The notes beneath the pieces are model-generated. The model did not search any database and had not been told where the DNA came from. It saw only the letters and a program-made list of their open reading frames with translations. Shown piece after piece: positions 37,771 to 50,400 of a stretch of 64,000 nt of DNA (position 1 is the first letter of the stretch; every line of letters starts with the position of its first letter). Where the stretch lies: contig VUYV01000404.1 of assembly GCA_008711295.1 (NCBI GenBank), forward strand, positions 524,660 through 588,659, read 5' to 3'. The DNA is from Anarhynchus alexandrinus. Its lineage: Eukaryota > Chordata > Aves > Charadriiformes > Charadriidae. The position numbers and the translations under genes are program-made.

Positions 37771-40700
37771 CGAAGTAAACTGTTGACAAGATGTTCCGTA
37801 AGATTCTCATATTTTCTAGGTGGTCTGGGCTTGATGAGCTGTTACTATAAAGTGATGCAACAGCACATGCTGTCAAGGTTTGTGAATACAGTCACCATAA
37901 TTATTGAGTTAACCAAAGATGGTGGCTTACTTTAAATACTACCTACCTTTATGAGTATCCAAACCCACAGTGGGCCAGAAACTGACCCTGCTTTAAAGTT
38001 ATTTAGGATAGAAACAACATAGTTTTTAATGTTTTCTTTTTTTTTTTAATTTATAGGTGGCATATCATTTTGTTTTGTCTGAGACATAAACCGCCTTCCT
38101 GTTTCCATAGGGTCTGTTGTTCTGTTTATTTTTTCTTGGAAGTATATAAGGCAAAATGTTATTTGGAAATGAAGTACCTTAAGATCAGGAAAATTAAAAC
38201 ATAGAGATAACCACATCTGGCAATGGACTTCACAGAAATCACCAAGAAACAACTGAAACAACTGAATTTGCTGGCACGAAGATCAGACAGGGTAAGAAAC
38301 GTTGATAAGAGAATAAAATTAATATTAAACTAGCTCTTTTTTTGGCCATAAAGTGTAACATTATAGATTGAAATTGAGTGTAAAAAATGAAATTTACTGT
38401 ACTATGTTCTTGCTGATTTTTTTGGGTCATGTGACAGTAATCCAACAGCTCTCCTTGGTGCACACCTCCAATCTCCTCACCAAAGTAAAATGGAAAGAAT
38501 CAGATCCCATTATCATTAATGGACTGGAGAAGGTTGTAAAGTGAAAAAGATAAAAGAAGGCCAACACTGCAAATTAGAATCACCTCACAAGCAGATCAGG
38601 ACACAGCAGTACTTTAATCAAATTCTGTACAGTTTGTGTTTGTAGTATTGACAAATCCTAACTACAATGAAATACTATTTGTTCCCTGGTGTTGAATGTT
38701 TCTATTGTAATGACTATAGTGATTTGAGCCAACTGAGCTTATAATTTACTGTCTTGGTTAAGACTGAAAAGTTAAAAGTGAAACCAATAGAAGAGGGGTG
38801 GAAAAGAGGGCAAGTGTAGACTGATGCGAAGAAAGATGTTGAAAAGTCATAGAATCATAGTCCTTTAAATCTTTTCTCTACTTCTAGCAGAGTCTGTTAG
38901 TTCAGCATCAGATTGTTATCCAAAGGGACTTTTAAAACTTCAACGTAAACTAAAAACGGCACATTGCTGATCTATCTCTGAAAAACATTAATATTCATTA
39001 ATATTAATATCATTAATATTCACAGGGTTTCTGTTATGTAGTCACTGCAAACTTGGATCACTGCAAAAATGTGTATCTTGTCTATTTCTTTGACTCCTGG
39101 ACGCTAATATGAACTCTGGTTCTTTGAACTGGGGACATGATTTTAATAGTCACTTAGTCATCACTATGACGTTCCAGCAGCAATGCTGGAAAAACTAGTT
39201 AGTAACACTGAGTGTCTTTTTAAAGCTAGTTACATGATAAAAAGTAAAAAAATATAATAGTGTTTTTGAGCACAAAGAGTAAAATCTTTCCTGAACCTTC
39301 ACACAGATGTTTTTCTATGCACACAAGTATAATCATATAATTTATGTTTGACTTTCAAAAGGAATTTTTTTTTCTCAATGTCATGTACTTTCTCAAGAAC
39401 CCACTCATAGATTTTTGCTGCGTTAGAAATTTTTATCTGAATTGTAAAAGCTAGTACAATTAAACAATTTTATAAGATTACAGTGTCAGATTCTACATGT
39501 TCAGAGCTTCAGCAGCCTCCTGAAAAAAAAAATCAAAAAAAGAGTATTCCCTACCTGGCAGCCAGGTTAATGGCAAAGGTATGGGATGAATTACCAGGAA
39601 ATGGTAGGCTGTACTCTAATCTTCCATTGACTTATTAAGGGCCTAGAAAAACTATTTTTTCACTTCATTCCACCATCTTATCTATAGCAAGAATGTCCTC
39701 TTTGGCCCATTATCTCCAAATTACCTGACTAAAGTGAAATCTAATATATTTTGGTCAATAAATGTTAAGTGCAATCATCAAATACCTTACAACCCAACTG
39801 GAGCTTCATGATGTTAGTATCTATTCACATTGCACCATTCAATATTTTTAATTTTTTAAATTTTGTTTCATATTCAAACATGCTGCATTTAAATTAGTTC
39901 AGCTGAAAAAGCCGAAAAAAATTTGTGTTTTGGTGTCTGTGCTTTATTTTCCCTCTTTTTTTTTATTTTTTTCATTTTATATTTCCCATTTGCGAAGAAG
40001 GAAGTGGGGGAAGAAATCTGGAAAACAATGGAAGACTCAAAACTGGAAAAGAACATTTCTTTTTTGCTCACATTCCTTAGTGACATTCACATTATGTGAA
40101 ATAGGACGAGAAAGTAAGAAATGGAAAAAAGCCAACATAAAAAAACAAATCCAAAAGCAAACAGAAAGGGCAAGAGAAGGCAACTTTAATCACTGAATTG
40201 TGGGTTACCTGACCACTACTGATAATTTCTTCTGAGCTTCCACCTCAGCAAACTACTTTAAAACAACACAAAAAGAAAAATGAAAGTAGTTGTTTACTAT
40301 AGGGGAATGAGAAAGGATCAAAGAAGAATTGCTTGCTTCTAAAAGTGAAGAAGTTTTATGCCAGTAAACGTAAGAGTCATGCCCCCCTCTTTGCTTCACT
40401 ATAACATTTCTAGTAAGATCTTTTTCCAGTTCCTTCCTCCCTTTTTGCCACAGTTCTAGAATCTGAGGGTACATTTTTAAGAAAAACAAAACCAGGGAAA
40501 CAATATGTTACCAAGCCACAGCAAAAGTTAAAGAAAAAAGATGACTTAAAAAAATTTTTTTCAGAGAAAAATTTCAACTGTATTCTCTGAATTTTGGATA
40601 CAAATTGAAAGAAGTCAAAGGAGTTAGCATTATCCTTGTTCATGGCAGAGATCATCTGAGAAAAGAAAAATCATCATACAACAAAAGAAATATTAATAAG

Positions 40701-41073
40701 CATGACTAAATGTAAATAATTGATTATAATTTTCAATAAAATAATTATAAATAAAATTAATTATAAATTTCAACACAAAAGACATTGAAGAAAAGAAAGA
40801 ATCAAGAACAGAAGAATAAGAAGTCTGAGGCAGGGGGAAATAAAAAAGCAACAAAGTCACATAAGAATTAAAAAAGAAAAGAGAAGCTCCCAAAATTAAA
40901 GAAATAGGAAGATGTCCTGTAACAGAAAATGGCTGAGCCTGGAGGCGGAGCACAGAGATGGAAAAAAAAGACCAACTGACCAACCAACCAACCAAAGAAA
41001 CTTGATTCACAACTATAGAGCTTTTCTTTATATTTTGCACATACAATACTACTAAAATTAAAAATATGTTCCC
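37771..41073. other. AT-rich unassigned DNA, purine-rich near right end
   Basis: No gene was recognised. A TTAATATTCA-type tandem lies at about 38,987-39,021. About 40,750-40,970 is strongly A- and G-rich on the plus strand, followed by a short (CCAA)n near 40,978-40,995. A lone TCATAGAATCATAG at about 38,848 matches a CR1 tip, but nothing else of CR1 follows it. Confidence 0.55.
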
Positions 41074-41805
41074 TGTCCTGGTTTGAGGTAAAAGAGGACC
41101 AATTTTGTTCAGTAACTTCGCTTCTTAGCTGGGCCTCTTCTAACCACTGAAATTAACAGCATATTTTGCAGACACTGTTCACTCTCAGAGTGATAATACC
41201 TGATGTTTATAGCTGCTGCCCAGGCATGGTATGCAGAGAGGCTCTTGCTTATAATTATTGCTATAACACCCAAGGGCAGATAACTTGGTTATTTGCCCTG
41301 TTGGAGGGTCAGAAGAGGAAAAGTGTAAGGAGGTCTCACCTGCAGGGAGGAGCAGACAGGACAGGTGACCCAAAACTGACCAACAGAGTATTCCATCCCA
41401 TCTGCCTCATGCTCGGTATAAAAGCTGAGGGATCAAAGGGTCATCCCTCTTTCTTCAATGGCCAACGTCTGAGGAGGACTCTGTCTGTTCATCTGCCTTT
41501 GATCCCAATCCTGAATCCAATGTGGAATCCAGTTTCCGTCCATCACTGAGTCCAGTTTGGGACTTTCCCAGTGCCAGCCAGCGACGTGATTGTCATGCTG
41601 GGAGCTTGATAGAGTTTTGTATATATTTAATGATTTTCTTTTTATTATTTTAGTAATATTTTCATTAAATTAATTTAGTTCCTTCTAAACTCATAAATCT
41701 CTTTTTCCCTCCTCTGCCTCTCAGAAGAAGGGTAGGGGGACCATCTGTCAGTCCCATCTGGGGTGTTCCACATCCCCAGCAGCCGATTCGGCCTAAACCA
41801 CGACA
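41074..41805 (+). mobile_element. Solo LTR of an avian endogenous retrovirus, copy 2
   Basis: Same family and orientation as the LTR at 26,272-27,074. It begins TGTCCTGGTTTGAG and ends CCTAAACCACGACA. The TATA box TATAAAA is at 41,417-41,423 and ATTAAA at 41,664-41,669. Flanks TTCCC (41,069-41,073) and CTCCC (41,806-41,810) are a 5-bp target duplication with one mismatch. It is about 70 bases shorter than copy 1, with gaps in the U3 start, middle and 3' portions. No primer site follows, so it is a solo LTR. Its flanking duplication differs from that of copy 1, so the two are separate insertions rather than one provirus. Confidence 0.9.
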
Positions 41806-44800
41806 CTCCCTGCAATAAGATTTGGACCTGAAGTGCATAATTCTGGACAGAATCCATGGCTTTCACTACCCTTAAGAGCATGAACAAGTTTTCTCATGCA
41901 GTTCATGAAAGCACTCTTTGGAATGTATGTTTATTATCAGAAAGAAATTGCACTCCGGAACATTGATTTATGACACCAGTCTCACAGTTCTTATAGTCAC
42001 CTATAAAGTACCGACAGAGACAGTTATTTAAATTTTAGTTTGAAGATTGGTTATTATCTGGATATCTTCTGGTACTACTTTGTCTAAATTTAGAGAGATG
42101 TTATACACTTCTGTGAAATTTAATGGATCTACACCTGTGCAGCTGAACAAAAAGTAAATATTATGGTTTCCTTTGCTTAATAATTTTTGCACATAAAAAG
42201 TTTCAGATTATCGTGCTAACAACTGACTTTGTGTATTATTCCTCCTCTACCTGTACTGTTTCTGGAGGAGCAAGATACTCATTCGTGATATCTTGCAGGT
42301 ACAAAGTCAAGGAAAGAACTATGCTGTCATGTAGTCACGGAAAGAAGTATGTTGTCATGTATTTCAGGGAGATCCACACTTACACAGCAGCAGTGGCTTG
42401 CATTCCCCAGAGATTTTCTGCATCCATATACAGGAGAAAGTTTGTTTCTATCTACCTTGTTTGTACCATATGATAACAATCTTAACCCTTGGCCCTGTGA
42501 AGGCATCAGAGCAAAAAAGAGCTACAAGAGCAGGTACTCCTCAACTCCTCAGAGCAAATATGACAAAAGCAGCTGGATTTTGTGTAGCAGTCAACATTTG
42601 GAACATTTTATTACAATCTGTGCTCAAGTGTAAGATGAATCTTTTTATACTGTTTTTGCTCTTTAACCTGAACAAACATGGAAAAACCATAAATGAGTAA
42701 TACTGAGTGACAACTATTCACAAAGGAGATAGAGAACAAGCTGACGTTATATTCTCTCTTTGGGTCATCACCCTGAAATTCTCTTGTGATCTGTAAAACA
42801 ACATTTACGCTGTGAACTTGCACATTATGATCCATGACATGATTTTATTTTTTAATGACGAATTGTTCTGAACCAAAAGCAAGGCAAGTTTCAGAGTCAT
42901 GGAAGAGTTACTCAAGAGTCTGAATTCTGAAGGCTCAAAACCAGGAAAGATTTTGAAGCAAACATTATTATATTGAAAATCCTTTACTGATTTTTAGCTG
43001 TGGTTATGACTTGATGTGGGGGGCAACTAGTACGATTTCTGTGTGCATGGTGCTAACACTGCTGTATTGTGTCTCGTGTGCCATTGCCTGTCTAACCAGA
43101 CAGACCTTTAGGTGAAGGCAGGCCTGGCACAACGCTAGGTCTCTGCTCTCATTTTATTAGTCAGTGTATATGTCTTACGTATGTTTCCTTTCCTGCTTCC
43201 ATAGGGAAATTTGCATGATGGTTAAGCAGAATTCAACTCTAAATCTCTACATTATACTAGCACTAAGTACAGATAAGATCTGTTTCAGGGACCCTCACAT
43301 TTCCCCACTAATTGGGAATAGTCTGTATATGATTCATGCAGCTGTATTTTACACTGCTGTTTAAATAGCACACTGTGTGGGCAGAAGTGAGAGAAAAGTT
43401 ACATAAAAGAAGACAAGAACCGAATTCTGTCTGAAATTTGTTCTTGCCACTCTAAGTGGCCAGCTGGGCACAGCAGACTGGGCGGTGACTGACTCACAGA
43501 GTTCAAACAATTTCCATTGTGTTGAAGCTGGGAATTGGCCATTATCTTCTCTCAGCAGCTTCACAAATTTGCACTAAGTCTTCACTTTGAGATACTTTAA
43601 AAGGTGTCAGAATAACTATTTTTCTTTCCTACCTTGTTTCTCTGCCCTGCCTCTTCTATGCTTATTTAATTCTCCTGGCTTCCAGATCAGGCAATATTGC
43701 AACAGCATGGATCCCATTTGAAATAAGAGAATGTATTTCAGCTGTAGCCCCAGCACAGAGCAAAATACATGACTGATGACTTGTTACTGAATTGGCCTGA
43801 AAAATTAGAGCTCTGATGAAGTAGTTAAAATCTGTTGCAAGTGCTACTGAGAGTCCACACACTGCCACTAGCTAAGTGAAGCACATTTCTGTTGCACTTA
43901 TCACAGCCATTTGTAGCATTATTACTACAGGGGTTCTCCAGATAGGTGGGAGTGAATAGGTAGGTGAAAACCAAGGCTCTTCCCTGTTCTCAAACTGTCG
44001 CTTCATCTCTTCTGAGAAGTCATCCAATATAACACAACCGGAGCAATATCCAGGAAAGGGCCCTTGTACTTGCTTCCAACCTTAACTACCATAAAATGGG
44101 AAAGAAATGTTCCCCCTGCCTTACACAGTAGATAATCTTGGTGTAGCCTTAAATGTTAAATATTTGCCCCCTGTTTTGTGGTTTCGATAGTTTGTGAATG
44201 GTAAAAATTGAGATAAGGATACAAGCTTGACTTTACCATGGAAATGTATTCTGGATAAAAATGAAGACTTTTGTAAGCTTCCTTTACAACGGCATCAGGA
44301 GCAAAACCTGCCTCCAACATGATGTCACAGCTATTGTGTAAACAAGATGGGAGCATACTTCCTTTATTTTTTAAAGGGGGAAGCAGATGTCACTGAAAGT
44401 TGAAAGCAGAGTTATGCTTGGATGTAACAGCTTCAATACCTTAGTAACTTTAGCATGCTTTTCAGTTAATTCTTCAACAATAAGCTAAAAATGTCCTCGA
44501 ATGGTAACAGCAATGTGTCTGCAACACACATCACTTGAATCTTTTATTATATTGGCTCCAGTCTTTGGAAACACCGTGATAGTGAGCTGTTACTACAGAA
44601 AGAGGTACAGAAATGCTTTTAGATCGTTGGTTTTTCTTTAGTTCATTTTGCAAACCTTGTGGTACTGCTGTAGCCAGTCCATGTGAACTTCTGGTGGACA
44701 GACTTTGCTTTAATTGAGAGAAAAGCCTGCAAGCTGTAGTTCAGTCTTTGCAAACCCACAGTATATAGGCTGAGTTTAGTGAGTGCTTCCCAATAAAGTT

Positions 44801-46590
44801 GTATCCTGATGTCAGGCCTTTCTGTACAGGCAGGGAAAAACATTGCTAGTACCAATATGGTAGAGGGGTAGAAAGGTGTCAATGGTGAAGCTCAGGCACT
44901 TTTCTGTGCTTCCCTAATCCCACATTCCCAGAATGGGCTGATTGTCAGTAGCCATCAGCTAGCCTCAGCCACCACAGTATGCAATGTGGGTCCCTTTCTC
45001 TTTGCAGAACTCTTTCTACAGACTTTTCTGGGCTGCACTCTTGTAACAGAACTCAGGGTAGCACATACTCATGGAACCTACCTTGCTGTAGCTGAAATTT
45101 TGTGATTTTTTGTTTCTATGTGTTGAAAAGAGACATACACATATTACTATCGAGCTTCAGAGACTTCCAAATCTTAACAGACAAAACACTCCTCCCCTTC
45201 ACTCCACGTTCAAAGTGAATGTGCTTAAAACATTGATGTTAAATCTTTCTCACTCTTGTGGGAGTTCTTTGAAACAGTAAAGTTGCACTTCTGTTGTCCT
45301 ATTAGACATATAGTTGTCTTTCACAAGAAGACAGAGGCCAAGGCCATGAAAAAGCTTCAGACTGACAAATGAAACCAGGAGAAGCAAGCTGTCAGCTTTC
45401 CAGGCTGAGATAATATGCTTCTAGAATAAAAGTGATGGTATCAGAAAAATGTATCTTTGTCAGATAAATAAAAAATATGTCTCAGTTTTCTCTATGCTTC
45501 ATCTTATGGATGACAGTCTATCATCATGAGGTACTAAGGGAAGTATATATAATTAAATGGCTTGAGTCTGGACAATGTTGATTTGCTGAACATTCTTTTG
45601 TGATGTTTCTTATAAAAGCAAATGGGTTTTAGAATTGGCAACAATAAGATAAAATGACAAAAAAATTACTGTCTTAGAGTGATATAACCATGTGTTAACT
45701 CAGTGCCCTTAATGAAAAGTACCATAGACCTTCAAAGCAAATGTCTTTGAACAAGGTGTACACTGTAAGAGAGCAAGACTGTAGATTTATTCTTTCATAA
45801 ACAGCATATTCTGTAGATATTTCTGAATTCGCAGCTCATGTACACTGAACTGTGTAGTATAAAAATACCATACACTCTTCTTTTTTTTCAAGATGGATGA
45901 AGTTTGAATCTGTTTTTGTTTTAGCTCTCATCCTGCACTAAATACAGCACTGGGAGGCAGAATCAAAGTTTTTGTGTGTAAAACCTAGAGAATCCAGGAG
46001 TGTTTTTCAGCTCTGGTGTCCAAATAAGTACAACCAGCAAAGTTTGTAATGCTTGTCAGTGGTTAGTACTGATGCTGTAGTTTGGTGTAGTACACTGGAC
46101 CATCTCAAGCACAATCTGTTGTTTGTTAAGTTATTGAGAACCTTCTGACCAGCTTGGAAGACACAGAGATACTACTTAACATGAATAGTCATTAATTTGG
46201 GGCTAGAAACCAATGTTTTTGCCATAGCAATATTTATTATTTGCAATGCTACCAGAGTGCTAGTATCATTAACAGTTCCAAGCATATATCTAAGTTCACT
46301 ACATATGCTGTAAGCAATAATTTGATGTGTAAGATTAGAGTCTGCCCTTGTTGCCCCAATAAAAAATATCTACTTTTTTAGGTTTGGGGCAAAAGCTTTC
46401 CAAGCTCACTACTCCTGTAGGTCAATCTTTACCATTTCAATGAAAAAATAGTACACTGTTGATGAGTTCTAACTATCATCCAATAATGCCACCACTTTAG
46501 TATGGATTGTGCTTCCCTTGAGTTACAGTACAGGCCCATGAGTGTTCTATAACATAATGCAGGGCTGAGATTGTTTCACTAGGAAAGACG
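41806..46590. other. AT-rich unassigned DNA
   Basis: No gene or transposon was recognised. A local duplication lies at 42,311-42,361: a 23-base word starting GGAAAGAA(C/G)TATG occurs twice, 28 bases apart, with two mismatches. Open frames around 42,213-42,700 and 43,361-43,868 lack any domain. Confidence 0.55.
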
Positions 46591-47425
46591 TCATAGAATC
46601 ATAGAATACCAGGTTGGAAGTGACCTCAAGGATCATCTGGTCCAACCTCTTTTGGCAAAATCATGGTCTAGACAAGATGGCCCAGCACCGTCTCCAGCTG
46701 AATCTTAAGTGTCCAATGATGGGGAATCCAGCACTTCCCTGGGGAGAATATTCCAATGGCTGACTGTTCTTATTGTGAAAAATTTTCCTCTTGTGTCCAG
46801 TCAGAATGTCCCCAGGAGTAAATTGTACACATGACCCCTCATCTTTTCCATGTAACTCCTTGTAAAAAGGGAGTCTCCATCTTCTTTGTAGCCACCCTTT
46901 AATTACTGGAACATGGCGATAAGGTTTCCCCTAAACCTTCTTTTCTCAAGGCTGAATAAACCCAGTTCTCTCAGCCTTTCTTCATATGGCAGGCTTCCCA
47001 GCCCTTTGATCATCTTTGTGGTCCTTCTCTGGATCCTCTCCAGCCTGTCCACATCTTTTTTGTATAGAGGAGACAAAAAATGAACACAGTATTCCAGTTG
47101 TGGCTTGACAAGTGCTGAGCAGAGTGGGATAATGACTTCTTTACCTCTGCTGGTGATGCCCTTGTTGATGTAACCCAGCATCCTGTTGGCTTTCTTTGCT
47201 GCAGCAACACACTGTTCACTCATATTGCACTTGTTGTCCACCAGCAATCCGATGTTCCTTTCCACAGAGCTGTTCCCCAGCCAGGTAGATCCCAGTCTGT
47301 GCTGCGGTCCTGGATTATGTTTTCCCAGGTGCAAGACCTTACACTTGTCCTTGTTGAACTTCATAAGGTTCTTGTTGGTCCACTCTTCCAGCCTATCCAG
47401 GTTGTTGAGTATTCTGGAGAATATT
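46591..47425 (-). mobile_element. CR1 LINE, 3' third of ORF2 and 3' UTR (dead copy)
   Basis: The element runs on the minus strand, with its 3' tip at 46,591 (plus-strand TCATAGAATCATAGAAT). Its frame is open from about 47,420 to 46,903 and carries CR1 ORF2 landmarks in order: MKFNKDKCKVLHLG, MSEQCVAAAKKANRMLGYI, LVKPQLEYCV, RIQRRTTKMIKGL and [10 protein letters not shown]. The remaining 3' UTR (46,591-46,902) is diverged. About 170 codons without a stop is unusually intact for a fossil in this window, but the endonuclease and the catalytic reverse-transcriptase core are missing, so it cannot move. Confidence 0.93.
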
Positions 47426-50400
47426 TTGCATGTCCTTATACCATTTTGAAGTTTACTACTTTAAAATGAAAGGTTCTTTAGTTAAGTGCGATTGATTTTT
47501 CCAAGGCAGCTTGATCAATAAATAGACAAATCAATTTCAGCCTATTAATTGAATGTTGTGAACTGGAGGGTCTTTAAACAAATAAAATGCCACCTCACCC
47601 CCTGCCCCATTATTGATAGGAAATCATATTGAATTCAAAGTCTTGAAACGTGGGGTGGAAAGAAAAGTTGCTGTAACAAAAAAAAAAAAAGACAAAAAAG
47701 GTAGAAAAGAACTTTTCACTGTGTTCAGAAGAAGACTTGCTGAGACCAAGGGGTTTACCTCTCCAACTGCCTTCTCTTTCTCAGGTGGGCATATACACTG
47801 GATGGAAGGGAACAGTTTGTCAGTAATAACACAGGACCTTTCTGCATGATAGAAAGCATGATCCTTTTTCCTTAATATTTTTACCATTATCGGACTTCTC
47901 TCTTCAAGTTTAGTCCCTTGCTGTGGTTTTGTTCCCTTAATAATACCTGTTCTCATACCCAAATGCTGAGGTTCTGCTTTCCTTGTTTTAAAAAGCTGAT
48001 CCTTCTTCAAAATCAGTTGGTTGACATTGCTGCTTGCCCTCCTTCACTAAACTAAGGTATCTGATAACTGCATTGATAACTGCATTTTCACTTTTGCCAT
48101 TAGTACAAAAAAGCATTCTACAGTTGAGCCATTGCAACTTCTCAGGGAGGTATTAGAATTTCTGGTAGTTCTCAGTCCATGTCATGATCGGGACTGATTT
48201 TATTGAGACCTGCTAGAACTTACACCTCTCTAACAGTTGTAGACTAGTTAAATATTTGGAATCATTATTTCATTGCATACAAAGCACAGCTTGATTGCAT
48301 TCATTGTATTTGAAATTGAATTCTTGATCTGATTCTAGGAATACACAAGTGTCACAACAAACATTACATGTTTTTATCGGTATACTGTAGGCATTTATTT
48401 GACTGGACATAAGACTGTCAGTTTTCTCAAGCTGAGTCTCAAATCGTTTTGTGAAAGTTGTGACTGCTACTGGTAGAAGTTAACTTCTTTTAGATCTAGT
48501 AGGCAGCTGTCTAGTTTAATCTGAACTCAGTCATAGGGCTCAGGTGCCCTTTGAAATTTGGTTTCAAAACGTAGCTTTGATCCTTCTTTGTCTGCATTTT
48601 TCCAACACACTGCAAGATGTTACCGGTCTGTCCACACCAAGTGGAACAATTGAGATGACTTTATTTCAGGTAATGTAACAATTTATGTCTCCTTCTGCCT
48701 CTCCCTTTCCTTCTCAACTTCTGTAATCAATGTAGTTTATGGAAGTTTCCATAACAGAAACTAAGACATTTCGTTTGTTTGTTCCATGCAACACCTGGTG
48801 GTTTTTCTAATTCTTCTTCATTATTTCAGTTGCAGAAGGTAGACCAGCTATCTCAATGTAACTCAGCACCAGGAATGTGTTACCACCAGACAAATGGGTT
48901 TGTACTATGTGCGTCCAGTTCTGTTTTATTTTTTGTTTGTTTGTTTAGTTTTGTATTATTTTCTACACTCCTTTTTGCAACCTGGAAACCTTACTTGCAG
49001 CCCTCATAGACTCTAGAAGTTTCTGTGGTTGCCCAGATCTAGTGAATTTCTTATAAGATCATTTTGGCATTGGAATTAGATTTTAGCCTTGTTTTTCCTG
49101 GGAGGTGATATAAGCTCTCTTGGGAGGGGCAGTATAAAGGAAGAGGGTGTAAAAGAGGAGAGGAGTAAAAGAATTTCCTGCCAACCAGGCAGTGTCACAG
49201 TCAAAATCTCTTGATAAATCCTTTTTTTTTTCCTTTTATTACCCAAACAAGCTGAAAACAGAGGCAATTCATTACACTTTAGAATAAAAGAAATAACCTG
49301 CCTTTGCTCTGTTCTTTTCTGTTTCTCCATCAACTTCTATGAGATTGAGTCCTCTATGATCATTCCCACCAAAGAATAAAACTTCTTATCCTCTCTTCTC
49401 CTTCTAGCTTAAAGCTTGTTTAAATCAGACAGCTGAGATTTATGGCCCTGGTCTGAGAACCAACATACATGCCTGGCTTTCTTGTAAACTCAAAGAAGCC
49501 ATTCCTTTAGATTCTTTGAAAGGGCCCATATACCCCTTTATTTTATGACCAATACATCTAGATATTTTGTGATTTCTATGAAATCATGTCATCAGTTTTT
49601 ACTTTCGCTATGTTGACTGATGCTCATGTACTTACTAATAATTTATATTGACTAAATGCTGATTTAGCTGCAATTCTCAACATAACAGTGATTTCGGGAC
49701 AGTATGAAAAAACCTGCTTAGGCCTTACTGGTCTTCAGTCTAAAGAAGATGGATTGGTCTCCAAACTCCCGTGTCCTCTACTGCACTTCTTTATCCCTAT
49801 TTACAAAGTTAATATTTAGCTTTCCAGAAGTCACAAACTCATGCATGGCTAGCCTTAGTAGCTATTTCTGATGTTGCATCCCTTCTTACTTCCACAAAAC
49901 TTTTGAGCTCTCTTCAGACTACAGTGATACTTTCCAAACTTTTGTCTTTTTTTAATCCCTTATGTGGACCTTACTCATCCTGCAATGGATTCTAATTTCC
50001 TTCTGGGTTTCTTGTCTCACTTAGCAGAGTTTTTCAGCTGTGCATTATGGTTATGCTCGGCAGCTTATATCTCATTTACAAGTACAGCTTCCATTCATAA
50101 CTAAAGGAACTTTACCCCTCAGACCAAGATTAAGGCAAGTAATTACCTTTGTTTATGTGTTAAATGATATCAATTAGAAAAATCGATCAAACCCACATGA
50201 TTATAATTATTCTAACACAAAAACTCATAAAACAGTGGACTTTTACTGTACCTGTGTTTTATGTTCATAACAGTAGGGCACAGACTGTTCTCTCCTTGAA
50301 GTGACAGAGGTGAATTCCTTTAAACTGTGCTCATTTCAAGTTTCCCATCCATAGGCTTCTGAGTGCTTTCAAAAAGAATGACTTCTAAAGGTAATAGAGG

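Noticed and set aside
38848..38861. TCATAGAATCATAG resembling a CR1 3' tip
   Set aside because: Only the 14-base tip matches and no CR1 3' UTR follows, so a chance match cannot be excluded.
40693..41046. 117-codon hydrophobic open frame on the minus strand
   Set aside because: It is the reverse of an A/G-rich low-complexity stretch, which yields phenylalanine- and serine-rich translations without stops.
41166..41549. 127-codon frame similar to the frame at 26,511-26,810
   Set aside because: The two frames look like a conserved protein pair, but both lie inside copies of the same LTR, so the similarity is from the repeat.
26272..41805. The two similar LTRs as the ends of one 15-kb provirus
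   Set aside because: No primer site follows the first, no purine tract precedes the second, no retroviral genes lie between them, and each has its own target duplication.
47624..48010. 128-codon open frame on the minus strand
   Set aside because: It runs through a poly-A tract that gives a run of phenylalanines, has no recognisable domain and no splice or promoter context.
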